Shown here: positions 39,176 through 51,685 of the stretch, piece after piece
How positions within the stretch are numbered: position 1 is the first letter of the stretch
Layout of the letters: each line of letters begins with the position of its first letter
From: Hermodice carunculata
Taxonomy: Eukaryota > Annelida > Polychaeta > Eunicida > Amphinomidae
Assembly: GCA_964020975.1 (NCBI GenBank)
Contig: OZ026628.1
Coordinates: forward strand, 57,800,022 to 57,864,021
Reading direction: 5' to 3'
DNA: 64,000 bases
Notes under the pieces: generated by a model
Told to the model about the DNA's origin: nothing
The model's input: only the letters and a program-made list of their open reading frames with translations
The model's database searches: none
Program-made: the position numbers and the translations under genes

Positions 39176-41758
39176 AACTACTCACTGAACTATATCATAT
39201 GAAAATGATGCAAATCCGTGCTTTTGAGGGTTAGCTTACCAAAACGTGTGGACATTGTGTAGTCCTATTTAATGTCAAATTTTTTACGTAAATCGTCTTT
39301 CTAAAATGCTTATATGGAGAAAGGCAATAAAATGAAGTACTCGAAGTAATCTGCAATAAAAACCGATGAAAATATACTAAACCATCACTCAACACTGTTA
39401 TGGCAAGTGACCCTGAAGTCTTCATGTATGTGTGAATGGAAATGTACGAACGCACGTGGATAATACGACCAAGCCAAATATATGCATTATAATGAATCAA
39501 GACACGACATCTTGTCGAGTCGCATATTTTATTCACACTTACAACACATTGGACAAAATACAGACAATCATAATTCTGCCATTACCATGACTTCACAATA
39601 AATAAATTAATAAATAACGAGTAAAGAACCATGAAGCTCGGATATTTGACCAATATTTCACTTACAACATTTCTCTTCAAACACAAGACACTGTCGCTTG
39701 TGTTTTCGTTTGGGTATGTGTTGCTATGAAGTGAATTAAGCTGAATGTTTTTCACAATGGCACTCCTCGATAAATCCATATTTTAGCAGCTGTTCCAGAC
39801 ACGTGCGTGAATTATACTGTTAAAATGTAACACGTCATAATGCAGCAGTGCAAGATTAGGTCTGTACTGATGTATATTAATATAAACATTGATGTGGGGC
39901 TGAGACGACGAAGCCGTACAACTGGAGGATTTTGCTCCACAAAGTGTCCGCAATAGAACATTTCAGACCCTATCAAACAGGTTTAAGATTATGCTTTGTG
40001 ATATATGATCAAAGCACGTCAATGGGTATCTCACGTTAAGTCCAGTACATTTTCGTTTGATTATAACTAAAGCTTTCCCTTGAAAATCGATGCATTTCAG
40101 AACCTCTCTGCCTCATATTTTACGATTTCAACTTAGATATGTGGTACTATTTTAGCCTTCATGTGGCTGCATTTCAAAATATAAAATCAGCCCGGGAAAC
40201 GTATGCAAACGAGGTAAGACGGCATGCACACCTGCAAACAGTTCAGAAGATGACTCCGATCCCAGCATTCCTGGCCTTGTAGTTTTATCTACAGATTTTC
40301 TGGGTCTGTCATCTGAAACCGATCTTCAGCTGGTTTTCCAGCGTATATAATTTTTCACAGACTATATATAGCGAAGAGACGTACAAAACAAAGGAAACGG
40401 AATTTACTTCAGCACGAACACTGAGTTGATGACGCAGATGTGTTGCACGGGAAGTACAGCCCCTTAACCTGCATAAATCTGATTCAATCTTTCCTTTCCC
40501 TTTAGCTTTTCGGAATGTTACCCAACGACTTGGTGTGCAACAACAGGACATTAGCGTCTTAACCTTAGAAGATACATGATAAGTAATTTCACAGACTTGT
40601 GTCCCTGAAAAAAAAAACGTACAAACACTGCTGGATCTCACGATGATGACCAACGCATTTTTATGCGGTCAGGTCACCTCGGCCATTCTAACATCACATC
40701 TGCCAATCCCCAAGTTTCCAAAATAGTAGGACTAATGCTGTCTGTGGAAAATAATAATAAGTGTTATTCTCATATTAATCCTTACAGAAAACTTGTTCGT
40801 AAAAATCGTAATATTTTACCATTTTTGTCAAATTTTACTTTATTTTGTGAAAAATTTCATCTCAACAACAGTAATCATTACTTCTAAATTGTAAGAATTG
40901 GCAGGTATGTAACACACTTTCGACCTTTTTTTTCCATGTTAAATATCTCGCAAGCCACCTCAATACCATACCGTTTCATGATCTACTTTTCCTATCCGGA
41001 GGTCTTGATACAGCGATTATTCTAGCGTTGAGTTTCCCTGCCATAATCTACAAGGCTTCCAACGTCAACAAAGTTTCAATAAGACACACGATGAGAACGT
41101 ATCAAATACGACCACTAAATGCTACCAAATGTCGTTCGCTTTAGACAGGTGGATGTATAATCCAGAGTGACTACAGGTTGGCGGTGTCATAACGGCCACA
41201 GGTGCAGGATAAATTTTATAGGCCTACATATGTATTACAGAGAAGACAACACATGTACACTCTCAGCCATCAGCAGGGGTAAAGTTGTTTTTGTTTTTTG
41301 TTTTGTTTTTACCTTTCTTGAAAGTAACATCACAGTCTTGGTTTGCATTTGAGCATTTCAAATTGAACAAAATCTTAAGATTGAGTTTTGGCCTGAAAAG
41401 GCTCACATTTGCTACCGTAGTACTTCCGGTTTTATAGTGGTTATGACAGAACCAACAAATACAGGATGGTGACTTTGTTGTTTTGATAGTATCACGTAAT
41501 AAATGCAGTTATTCTATTGTCGCAATTCCAATTTTCGTCAAAAATACACTTTGATAACTTAAATATATATCCTAACGGTATGTGTTTCCAACTAGGGAAT
41601 TTAAAAGGGTACACAACAAAATGATGAGTTCCGTTAAAACAAGATCCTTTCGGGAAATGTTACCCGGTAATTGCCGAATATCTTCACAATTTACTATCTT
41701 TGACCGTTAGATTGAATAGGCCTGTCATTAAGGTGTAAAAGTGGCTTTGGAAAAATAC
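39176..41758. other. No gene confirmed
   Basis: A+T-rich sequence. A - strand stretch from about 40,604 down follows a T-rich acceptor-like CAG and stays open to 40,309, but the predicted peptide matches no family known to me and no donor stands out. No ETS-domain motif was seen here, although this is downstream of the PNT exon. Confidence 0.35.
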
Positions 41759-41985
41759 CTGTGGTATCAATTGAGAAATTAGCCAACACGTTCCTGATCT
41801 ATATTTTCTGAGTACACTGACGCTTTTAGACTCGCGTACAACAAAGACACAAAAAGGAAAAGAATGTCTGATACATCGCCGACGCCGTAAATGGCAGTTT
41901 TCTTGACCAGAACTAAACATCGTTTCTATTGCTTTCGTTCAACATCAAGCAGGAAGAAATAAAGACGCCCAAACGGGTTCTGCAG
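41759..41985 (-). CDS. Possible first exon downstream of a - strand promoter, unknown product
   Basis: A - strand ATG at 41,920 opens a frame starting MFSSGQENCHLRRRR. It reaches a good donor, CAG then GTATTT, at 41,759/41,758 after 54 codons. It begins about 65 bases below the predicted start site of the TATA/CCAAT promoter at 42,014-42,066, which is the only reason to consider it real. The peptide is basic and cysteine-containing but shows no known domain. It could be non-coding transcript sequence or chance. Confidence 0.2.
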
Positions 41986-42013
41986 TCCTCAGGTCCTGGT
42001 CTTTACCTCTTTT

Positions 42014-42066
42014 ATACTCGCGCATTTGACTGGACGCTGATGAATTAGCAATCACGTGATTGGTCG
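42014..42066 (-). promoter_or_regulatory. Candidate core promoter: CCAAT, CACGTG E-box and TATA box
   Basis: On the - strand, ACCAATCACGTGATTGC (about 42,063 down to 42,047) joins a CCAAT box to a perfect E-box palindrome. It lies about 25 bases upstream of GAGTATAAAAGAGG (near 42,021-42,008). Spacing and order fit a TATA promoter firing leftwards with a start near 41,985. The downstream transcript is unidentified. Confidence 0.45.
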
Positions 42067-42354
42067 TTGAGAAAATAACATTTGAACGAAACATTCGTCC
42101 AGACTGAAGAGTGACAAGAATTTTGTACCTTTTGAAGCGTAACGGTCCTTCAGCACAGTTCCTTCGCCTCACATTACACAGAACAACATCATGCATGGCG
42201 AAACTTCTTAAATGAATTTAACTCATTCGTTCTCTTGTCTAACTTGTCTCCTAAGCAGAGTATGCTCCGTGCTTTTTTTCCATATATGGAGGGAGGAAAC
42301 GTTGATCTTAAACCTATTCAGAGCCAGGGGTAATGGTCTAGCAGTTCCTGGAAA

Positions 42355-42385
42355 CAAGAAGGCTGCACGAAGTGCAGCCTTCTTG
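42355..42385. repeat. Perfect 14-bp-arm hairpin 3' of the PNT exon
   Basis: CAAGAAGGCTGCAC (42,355-42,368) and GTGCAGCCTTCTTG (42,372-42,385) are exact inverses with a 3-base loop. It lies about 230 bases downstream of the - strand stop at 42,613, so it would be in the 3' UTR if the transcript extends that far. It could instead be a repeat head like the other hairpins. Confidence 0.8.
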
Positions 42386-42612
42386 CTGCAAACAAAGTCA
42401 GCATTGGACATGCGCCGCCAGAAAATGCTTAAACTGAGCAGAAACCGAACCCTCCCCCCCCCCCCCCAAGAAAAAAAAATAGTTTGACAACAGGTCGACA
42501 CAGCACGTTTTCAAACACTGTTTCTTGAGGTACCCACATCATAACACATATTTTCCAATGAGATTTTAACTCCATGAGTGAAATAATATCGTCCTGGCGT
42601 TTATCCATATGA

Positions 42613-42866
42613 TCATGCTTTAATTGCCACCACAACAGCCACAGCCTGATTGGAGTTCAGAGCTCGCGAAAGCCTCGTTCTGAAGTCCTTGTATAAAATA
42701 CTTCCTCCAATAGGAACCCGGTATGTAAACATTTCAGCGCTCATGAGACATAAAGCTTTCCCGTTCATTTTGAACCTGTCTTCACAAACATCTGTGAGAC
42801 TGTCGTGGGACGATTTCATGTACTGTAGCCAGTTTTGAACGTCTTCTTTAGCCCAGTCTCGTGGAT
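42613..42866 (-). CDS. Pointed (PNT/SAM) domain exon of an ETS-family or Mae-like gene
   Basis: PNT domains are helical protein-interaction modules of ETS transcription factors; in Yan and TEL they polymerise to repress, and Mae uses one to break up Yan. After an acceptor TTTTTGCAG the exon (84 residues) reads DPRDWAKEDVQNWLQYM, RFKMNGKALCLMSAEMF, YRVPIGGSILY and a leucine/arginine helix, ending in VAIKA and TGA at 42,613-42,615. The order W..WL, MNGKALCLL-like core and F..R.P is closest to Drosophila Yan and vertebrate ETV6. The first base of the initial Asp codon comes from the exon ending at 51,686. No strong donor follows the domain, so this looks like the last coding exon and the protein would lack an ETS domain. 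Confidence 0.8.
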
Positions 42867-42875
42867 CTGCAAAAA

Positions 42876-42878
42876 TAA

Positions 42879-42952
<74 letters not shown>

Positions 42953-42963
42953 CAACAACAACA
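42876..42963. repeat. (TAA)n/(CAA)n microsatellite next to the PNT exon acceptor
   Basis: About 75 bp of TAA units and five CAA units. On the gene strand it reads as TTG and TTA repeats ending about 10 bases before the CAG acceptor, so it forms part of the U-rich tract at the 3' splice site. Confidence 0.95.
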
Positions 42964-44249
42964 GTCATGAAAGTTGAAACCGTTACATGCAGAGTAGAAT
43001 ACCCCTATTAAAATGCTTTCAATCCAAGTCTGGGCAATTTACAGGGCTCATGTGAGCCTACTCAGTGACCGGTGATTTGTCGCAAAATTTAGAAGGCTGG
43101 TTCTCAATTAATTTCTATCTATACTTACTATTACCCCATTATGGAAACTGTACTCATCTTCACATTCAGTGCACCAAGAGCTCTCGGGTTACACCTCAAC
43201 ACATTGATGGATTAGTTAATATGTTAAAAGATTTTTTTATCTCAAAACTAAAGGATGTTTGCTCAGTTTATCGCAGTAGGTGACACAGAAAAGCCAGTTG
43301 CTCAGTAAGGACTCCGATTACAAACCTCACGGACTGAAACTATTGTTTTAAAAGGGGTATGGTCTTATAGGGACCTATTCTTCGTTTCAATTTGCGTCTT
43401 TGTAACTGGTCCGCTAGATGCCACTATCATCACACAGGCAACTGCGGTTACGACCATGGGGGGCAAAACATGTAGGCCTACACAACTGAGCACATGTAGC
43501 CAGTACGTTATAATGACAAGATTGTCTGTAAAGAAATGGGTTAGTTTTTACACTGCGTTTTAGTTGGACAGCAGAAGGTTGCCTTGCAAAGAAGCAAGTC
43601 ACTCAACATGATCTAACGCGAGAATGTGCAGAACATATAAAAAAAAGTATTGCTTGTAACGCTAATAAAATAGCAGCTAGCGGGCTATCGCGTTCTTTTG
43701 TCTCAGTTATTTCAGTTTGAATCATGCAAAGGATATGCTTATGAAATAGGTTGTATGCAAGCAATACGCCACTTTGGAAACCGCAAAGCTACTGAACAAC
43801 TGATTTATATCCGTCATAGATTGCCCGGAAATGGGTTCATATGTCAGGTTAAAGGTCATACATTTAATGCTTCCAGGCAAAACATTCTTAACAGAATATT
43901 CATTTTTCTGTAATTTCTGGGTCGTTACAGGATTACATGTCTGGTTTATATTTCAATTTAAAATATAACCAGAACTAGACTTGCGATCAGCCATAAAAGT
44001 AATGTTTTTGCATGCTATATGATTTCATGACCCGTCATATTACGCATGTTTGCAAGCAACGCGATTAGGATCTAGAGGAATGGTTTGCGGAGCGCCAACC
44101 GGTAATTTTAGAGGCGGATGTTGATATCCTAACTTCCGCCAGATGTTAACTCCTTGATTACTAAGCACATCCAAAATTGTCTTCATCTGAATCATTTTAA
44201 TGCTTTCACATTCACATTTCACTTGAAAGTACATTAAATTCAAATGTCA

Positions 44250-44480
44250 TCACGCCGATGTTTCCACAGAAGAGACAATGGGCCTAGTAGTGTCTTGCTG
44301 CGCTTCGAACACTTTAATTGCGACAAAAATGTGCTGAGGAAAGCTGCCGATTCATTCCACAGTTTAACACCGAAAGGGTTAATATGAATCGATGCACGAT
44401 AATCAACATTTTTTCTGCCCCTAGAAATACTAACATTCACGAGTATCCTCTGAAGGGATTCACCAGATAGGAAGAAAAAT
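44250..44480 (-). mobile_element. Possible LINE C-terminal remnant
   Basis: The - strand frame reads GRKNVDYRASIHINPFGVK then LWNESAAFL. It resembles the conserved tail of LINE reverse transcriptases, where a basic stretch precedes GxKLWN and a hydrophobic helix. Nothing upstream of it on that strand looks like a polymerase core. Short and tentative. Confidence 0.35.
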
Positions 44481-44497
44481 TCAATGGCCATACATGT

Positions 44498-44612
<115 letters not shown>

Positions 44613-47330
44613 CGCTAAATTGCTTGAAAACGCAAACCAGTAGTTGTCCTTGTCAATCTCTCCGCGGTGCCTCTCGTCGTTTAAAGCGATACCTTCAAAC
44701 ACATGCTAGCTGAACAAATATATATTTTTGGTAAGTGGGCCTGATAAACAGGAAATAGTCCTGATGGTCCTATTTTCGTTCCAACAATATGCTGACCTGT
44801 TCACCCCCTTAACGATACCCTTTGCTTCGTACTTGAAATTAAATGTATGTTGGATCAGTTGTAAAATCAAGGCCTGGAGATTAGAAGCACAAAATATCTA
44901 AATTGCGACATAATGAATATTCTATTGATATTATCTGAAAAAGTATATAAATCGAAAACAAGAGCCCACTGGCTTAAAACTCTGCTGAGATACTTTGGTG
45001 ATGCTTATTACATTAACCATCACCTGATTCATTTCCGGAAATGCGTTCCCTCCATGATCCTGAGAAATTCGTCAACGTCATTCATATGATTCAACATTAA
45101 AATTTCCACATGAATCTACATTTGTGGTACATTGGGTATAGTCCACCGTATTTTTGTTATCAACATATCGAATTTAGTGTCCTTTTCATAAGTGCTTAAT
45201 GACCTTGAAAAATTGGACCAAGTAAACGCAACAGATTACAAAATTTGACCATTGTCCTGGTGCATATTTGGTGTATGTTTTGCAGTTCTATCTTAATTTA
45301 TGACCAGAAAAATGAATTTAACTCTTTTTTTAATACCTATGCTGCTGGTTCCACTAAATAACACCAGTGGCGCCACCATGACTCCGCACGTCGTCGACTT
45401 TTGGCTGTACAATAGTCATGTAATGCTATTTTGATACTTGCTAAAATTCAGACGCATGACTAAAACCAAAAACGTCATTTCCTGAAATGTATTCCATCTG
45501 TGACCTTGAGAAACTAGGTCAAGGTCAATTTCTTTGAGGAGAGGCAGAGGAGGTGCAGTAAGTATGTTCTGAATCCAGTCATGCACATAATCGTTAACCG
45601 ATCAATGCGCATATACAGTCAGTTTGCCATCCTGTATTTTTCAACCATACAAGCTGCCATACGTGCTGTTTAAAGTTATCAACAATAACATGCACCCGAT
45701 GGGATCGTTAAAAGTGCTGGTTAGAATATGAGGGAAAAACTTCTTCTTTTTTTGGGGGGGGGGGGATTGAATACACGTAGAAGTTACAAATATTTTATAA
45801 CGTCAAATTTCTTCGCTGCTCTAATTATACGCACAACTTCAGATGTGCACTGCATGCACGTGTCTGGTACAACAGCTCATTTAAACACTTTTCAAAATTC
45901 ATAAGTTATCTCTTTTTATTCATACTGGTAACTGCAAAGTGTTCCAATATTTAAATAATTATGTCTTTCCAACAATAGCAAATTTACAATACGTTTACAT
46001 AACTGATAAATTACACCACAGAGCTTTTTTAGTATCTCTATGATTGTACGAAAATGTGCAAGGAATTGAGCAACATGACACTAAAGTGTGCATGCGCGAC
46101 CTTCCTAATTATGTTTTGATTGACTCGCTACAGGAAACGCAGTCTGATTTGCCCAGAAGGCTGGAAAATGGGTGCTATACTTGGGAGAGTGCGTTATTTC
46201 CTGACTTCAATGCTTCACTGACAATGTTGCCTATCAACGAGGCCTTTAGGGCTTGAAACTTGCCTTTGTTTGCATAATTTCCCTAGACATATGTGGATAA
46301 TTATTTATCGATCGGTTGGGCTATTTATTTAATTTTGTTCTGTTTTGTTTTGGGGTTTTTTTTGTTGTTGACAATAATAGCTCTGTTTCTAAATTGACTC
46401 GAGTGCTTGTGGCCTTTCCATGCAGGAAGTTGAAGTTGCTATAACCCCGACGATATAAATAATAATACAGTGGTATACCTGTGCTGTATCCAGCCACTGC
46501 TGTGACCATCACCTGCTCCTAGGGGCCACATTTTGCCTGGCTACAGGAGACAGTTTCTTTGTTAATTTACCTGCGGTGACAGGTCACCTGCTGCAGGTGA
46601 CTGCTTTTTGTGACAGAAAGGGCGGCCACATACAGCAGGTACCACTGTATTGTTTTCTGGTAACGTTTCAAGTAAAATAAAGAACTGGAATGATGCATAT
46701 TTTAGCCGTTATGACGGTGGTTAATTTAAGAAATGCATTAAGTTCCGTGTTACTACACCCAGCGAAGTAGACAAAATACGATTGGAGGGTGCAAATAAAA
46801 TATGACACCTAGGAATGCCAGGGGTTGTATTTTCAAAAATTTTGCCGCCAAAAAGGCAGCTTTGGCTTGACTGGGAGAAACAATGTATACTTTTAGCTCA
46901 AATGAATATTATCTAGTTATGTATACTGGCACCTGTATACACAGTGGTTCAGCTGAAGTCAACACAGTGTCCGCGCAATGATATTGCAAGAAGTACTACG
47001 CAGAGCTGGTTGCTATGGCAATTTGCTAAAAAAAATCCAATTCATGCCCATATTTTCCGGTGTTTATTTGATGTAAAAAATTGTTACAAATATTTTCGTG
47101 TATAATACATGTATGTTTGTAATCCATGTAATGAACTACAACCTGGTAGCTATGTTTGTTATGTTCTCACAGGTTGAATTCCTGGTGTAAAACCAAAAGG
47201 GGGCAAGCTGCTAAGCTGCACAATCGTCAACTTTGATCTTTTATAATAGTCGACAGTCACCATCATACACAACAAAATATGGCCAATTCATTGCAGGGGT
47301 CTCAGGTGCTGACAAATTTGCAGAGACGAG
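44613..47330. other. Intronic, no exon seen
   Basis: A+T-rich sequence on the non-coding side of the PNT-gene intron. About 45,370 has GTGGCGCCACC, a word shared with R2. Near 46,580-46,600 the palindrome CACCTGCTGCAGGTG holds two E-boxes. Nothing here supports a gene. Confidence 0.4.
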
Positions 47331-47332
47331 CT

Positions 47333-48107
47333 TTTAGCTCAGGTGACTTGTCAGTCAGCTGGCTTATCTTATGGTCCTCCGTCCGTCCGTTGTCAACAAT
47401 TCACACATTTTTGACTTCTTCGAATCCGTCTGCCAATCTACTTCAAACTTGGTGGGGATGTACCTTGGGTCTCTACCAAGTTTGCTCAAATGGTCACTCT
47501 CCCGTGATTTTTGGATTTTTTATGATTTTTTATGATTTTTTTTTTCCTTTTTGGGTGCAAATCTTTAAAAAAATCTTCTCCGAAACTGCTCACCAAGTTC
47601 CTTTGATATCACATGGAAATTTTCTTCTAGGGACTCCAACCTCTTAATGTGTTCACCAAGTGGCACTGTATTTGTTTCCTAATTTTTTATGATTTTTTGT
47701 CTGTTTTTCTATTTTTGACTCCTTTTCCAGAACCGCCACTCCAATTAAGCTGAAACTTAGTGGATATGTTCCTAGTGGAATGTTAAAAAAAATTGTAAAC
47801 AAGGTGGCACTACCGTGGATTCCTGATTTTAACGATTTTTTTTTCAATCGGGGTACTTCTCAGTAAATGCACCTTTCCTATTGGTTACTATGTAAGTCAA
47901 TGGGAAATCTAATGCTAATTCATATTTTTGATTTCTCTGAATTCATAAGCCAAATGGTCATGCTCCAGTGATTTTTTAATTTTTAATGTTTTTTTTTTTT
48001 TTTTTTTTGAAAGCGATTACCCGATTGCTTTGATACCACATAAGAACACTCCTAGGGACCCCTGGTTCTATTTTTGTTCACCAGGTAGCGCTGCATTTTT
48101 ACCTATT

Positions 48108-48182
<75 letters not shown>

Positions 48183-48538
48183 GTGCGTGTGGGTGTGTTT
48201 GCTATTTTTGACTTCTTCTCCGGAACCATCACTGAGATTAAGCTGAACTACGGTGGATATGATCCTTGTGAAAGCGTCACACAAATGTGTTCACAAGGTG
48301 GCACTGCTGTGGATTTCTAATTTTTAACGATTTCTTTTTTTTTCCAATTTGGGTACTTCTCAGTAAATGCACCTTTTCTATTGATTACTATGCAAGTCAT
48401 TGGACATTCTTATGCTCATCACATTTTGGACTTCTCTGAAGAAATTGAGTCAAACTGACTTAAAACTCGGTGGCAATGTACCTTGGATGGATCTCTACCA
48501 AATTTGTTCACATGGTCACGCTCACGCAATTAATTTAT
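47333..48538 (+). repeat. R4 repeat, two partial copies with (GT)n
   Basis: A decayed head AGCTCAGGTGACTTGTCAG at 47,336 is followed by CCTCCGTCCGTCCGTTGTC, CTTGGTGGGGATGTACC and ACCGCCACTCCAATTAAGC. A (GT)n tract fills about 48,112-48,182. A second diverged body runs to ACCTTGGATGGATCTC near 48,480. Non-coding. Confidence 0.75.
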
Positions 48539-48539
48539 G

Positions 48540-49150
48540 ATGTCTGTGTGCCAACACAGACATTTTGTTTTTCCTGGAATTCTTTCTTTCCCCCTGATTT
48601 TGTCGGGAGCTTTTCTCAGATACCACGATGCCTAGAAATGCCAAATTTTCCATGATGATTGACCTAGCAATGAAACTGTGCATACTGTATTCTGTAGTCA
48701 AGATGTTCAAAATTATAAAAAATTAGGGACATTCGAAGATTTAAATCTTTCAAATCTTCAAAACTATTTTAGATAGAGACACGATTTTAAATGCTACCTA
48801 TATGTTTGTGAGGATAGGCTATCTAATGGAGATGTTTTTCAGATCAATAACAATTGAAATTATGCATATTACGGATATATCAAAATTTGGATCTTTAATA
48901 GAAAGAGACACGATTCTAAATACTATCTTTGCAAATTATAATTCTCAAATTTATGTAGAGACATGATTCCAAATGTTACCTTCAGGTTTCTTGGCATGGG
49001 CTATCTAATGGATTATTTTTTAGATTTGTAGCAAGTGAAATTACGCAAACTAGCATTTAAAATTTTAAATCTTTAAAACTAATATTGAGAGATATGATTC
49101 GAAATGCTAGTTGTGGGAAACATTTCAAATTTGAATTTTAGTAGCACCTA
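48540..49150 (+). repeat. R3 repeat, copy with hairpin ATGTCTGTGT
   Basis: Perfect 10-bp hairpin ATGTCTGTGT (48,540-48,549) and ACACAGACAT (48,554-48,563) with a GCCA loop. The body then has ATGATGATTGACCTAGCAAT and diverged units with ATCTTCAAAACTA, GACACGATTTTAAATGCTA and GGCTATCTAATGGA. Unit spacing is roughly 120-150 bp. Confidence 0.7.
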
Positions 49151-49153
49151 GAC

Positions 49154-50000
49154 AGATTTGCTTTGAAGCAAATCTTCTTTTGTAGTTACTTTAATTATTT
49201 TCGTGTGAATATTGTCTTCACTTTTTCTCGGACATTAATGTTCCGAAATGTACCATCTTGGCATGGTGATTGACCTAGTAGCACAATTACGCATCTGGTT
49301 TGGAAAAGCCACCATGTTGAAAATCTTGCAAATTTGGGCCATTCGACATATTAAATGTTGAATATCTTCAAAACTACTCAAGGGTGGGGTACCATTCCAA
49401 CTTCAATTTATAAGTTTGTACCATATCATAGCACAAACCCATGACTTAAAGAGTTGGAATCGTACCTCTACCTATAGGCGCATCCAATGGACCACAAACA
49501 AAAGTTGTAGAATAACAATTCATTCTAATCAGGGGAACTTGAAATGAAATGTTGAATATCTTCAAAATTACCAATACAAGTGCCATTTCAACTATTTGTA
49601 TAAAGGTTTGTGCTATAGACGCAGCCAAAGAACCACAAACAAAAGTTGTAGAATTATAATTTATGCTAATTGAGGGCACTTGAAAGGTTCAATTAATGAA
49701 TAGCTTCAAAACCATTATAGGTAGAAGTGCCATTCCAAATTTAACATATATATGTTTGTGCTATAGGCGCATCCAATGAAACACAACAAAAGTTGTAGAA
49801 TTATAATTTACTCTTATTAGGGACACTTGAAAAGTTTAAATGTTAAATATCTTCAAAAATATTACAAGTACAAGCGTCATTCCAACTTTAACATAATTTT
49901 TAATTTATGCAAATTAGGATAATACACAAAATTTACATCTTGAGCAATTTCAGAACTATTACAGAGAGAGGTGCCATTCCAACTTTAATTGATATGTGGG
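49154..50000 (+). repeat. R3 repeat, copy with hairpin AGATTTGCTT
   Basis: Perfect 10-bp hairpin AGATTTGCTT (49,154-49,163) and AAGCAAATCT (49,166-49,175). The body shares TGGTGATTGACCTAG with the preceding copy. Tandem units follow with AATATCTTCAAAA, GCCATTCCAACTT, GGTTTGTGCTATAG, CGCATCCAATG and AAAAGTTGTAGAAT, repeating at about 120-160 bp. The same units recur at 63,690-64,000. Confidence 0.75.
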
Positions 50001-51685
50001 TTACAACGAGTGCAATAGTTCGTAATTCTGCCAGACCCGTAGCAGAGCAACATTATCAAACACATAGCTTCGTAATTCACATTCCACGTCTGTTGCACGG
50101 GCTGGTCTCCGAATATAAATTTTGCGTGATATTATAATTGCAATAAGAGGGGTTTTTTCACACAGCATATATATATACGTGTGTATAATAGTCATTTATT
50201 TACAGGTCTGTGGCACACACCGGTGTTTCCATTACGAATTTTTTCAGGGGTTACAAGAAGGGAAATTCAGGAAAAAAGACCAGGTTTCACAAATTTTTTG
50301 GCCTTGAGACCCTTTATAATTTTCTCAGAGGGTATTTCAAATTTAGAAAGGGTACTATACCCCCATTTACGGGTTAATGGAAACACTGCACATGTCCCCT
50401 TGCCTCACACTATTAGTTGCCCAAGTCGGTGCTCTCCAACGGATTTACTGAAACAGAAGCTGTACGTACATGCGTCAGGTTACAGACTACAGTTGTGATA
50501 GTCCGTAATTGTGAAAATGTTGTGTTTTCAACATGCTGTAGCTTCTGGGTACATAAAGTTTGCTAAGTCAGGTTTGCATCATCACACAGTTGCTTCATTG
50601 GTGGTCATATAGGTCCTCTTTGTACAAGGCCAGTTGAAAACTCGATGCTAAGAAACGCAGTTCAATTACCACCAATGAATGAGCTTGGCATTATATGACA
50701 AAAATCCATCCGTGTCTTTCTGACATTTTTATCTGTTAAATGCCGTTCACGAAATTTTAAAATACCAAAATGCTGATTTTTTAGACTGAAAACACAAATA
50801 TGAAAAAACAGAAGGGTTTATGACTGTGGTCTGTTGCCTGTACATGTTCGCTATTTTGGTGACTTGCTGTAGATGTTGCGAGTGCAAGGACATGGCTTTC
50901 CATGAATGGGTAGAAAAGTCCTGGATGTCGGCTCACATTCCGTGTTCGCTGCTTGTGGGCATCCGGGAAATCGCGGGAAAAAAGAACCGAAAACCAGCGA
51001 AATTTAATGACCTATACTTTAACCCTGTGGTCCCCTTACATTATCAAACGCCATTCGGAGACCGGCAATTTTCTTTGACAACAGTAAAACTAAGAGCGGG
51101 AAACGCAGATCTGATTACGGTCAACTTCTACCAGGAAGTTCATTTACATGAAGCTCTGCAATTTGCATAAAGCACTGGATTGGACCGCTCCAGGCAAAAG
51201 TGTGAGAAAGATATGAAAGAACAATAATTTGCCAAGACAGGCCGCAATATTACGAACTCACACGTAGTCTTTGGACAGGAAGTTGAACCGCCACACTGGC
51301 AATATATTTGCTCCTCTCTCACTGCCAGGTCATATGCAACAAATTAGACACTTATTTTTTTCCCCTCTCATTCCTTTCAAATGACTTGGACATGAAATTA
51401 TATCCCTCTGTCTTTGCCTGCTGGTGTGAACATTTTTTCCTGACACACAGTATCTTGCATGCCAGTACTAAAAACAGGCCATATTATCCACCTGCGCACA
51501 TTTTTTTTTTGGGGGGGGGGACATTGAGTGAGACTATATATTGTTTGCCTGCAGTCGGATTCTCGCTACATTTTTCTGGAAGGTGGATCAACTAATAAGC
51601 CACGCACCCAAGACAAGCTTCATCAAAAAAACCAAAAAACAAAACAAAACAAAAACAAAAATAAAAACAAAAAAAGGCTACGTAC
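50001..51685. other. Intronic, no exon confirmed
   Basis: Includes a 116-codon + strand open frame at 50,820-51,170 starting MTVVCCLYMF. It matches no family I know and has no clear splice or promoter context. A G run near 51,511-51,520 and an A-rich tract near 51,630-51,675 lie to its right. Confidence 0.35.

Noticed and set aside
40309-40653. - strand open frame after a T-rich CAG
   Set aside because: Acceptor-like start, but the peptide has no family similarity I can name and no clear donor.
44040-44243. - strand frame with LPVGAPQTIPLDPNR, resembling the lead-in to a Pointed domain
   Set aside because: PLDPNR recalls DPR before the PNT core and the frame lies in the right intron, but no suitable donor or acceptor phase is present and the exon at 51,686 already joins perfectly.
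46044-46256. 70-codon + strand frame
   Set aside because: Looks coding-like by composition only; short, unrecognised and without splice signals.
49446-49679. - strand frame with repeated TTFVCGPL-like words
   Set aside because: The internal peptide repeat is simply the R3 tandem unit translated.
50820-51170. 116-codon + strand open frame
   Set aside because: Mixed composition looks protein-like, but there is no recognised domain, promoter or splice context. It lies opposite the presumed PNT-gene intron. Not reported as a gene.
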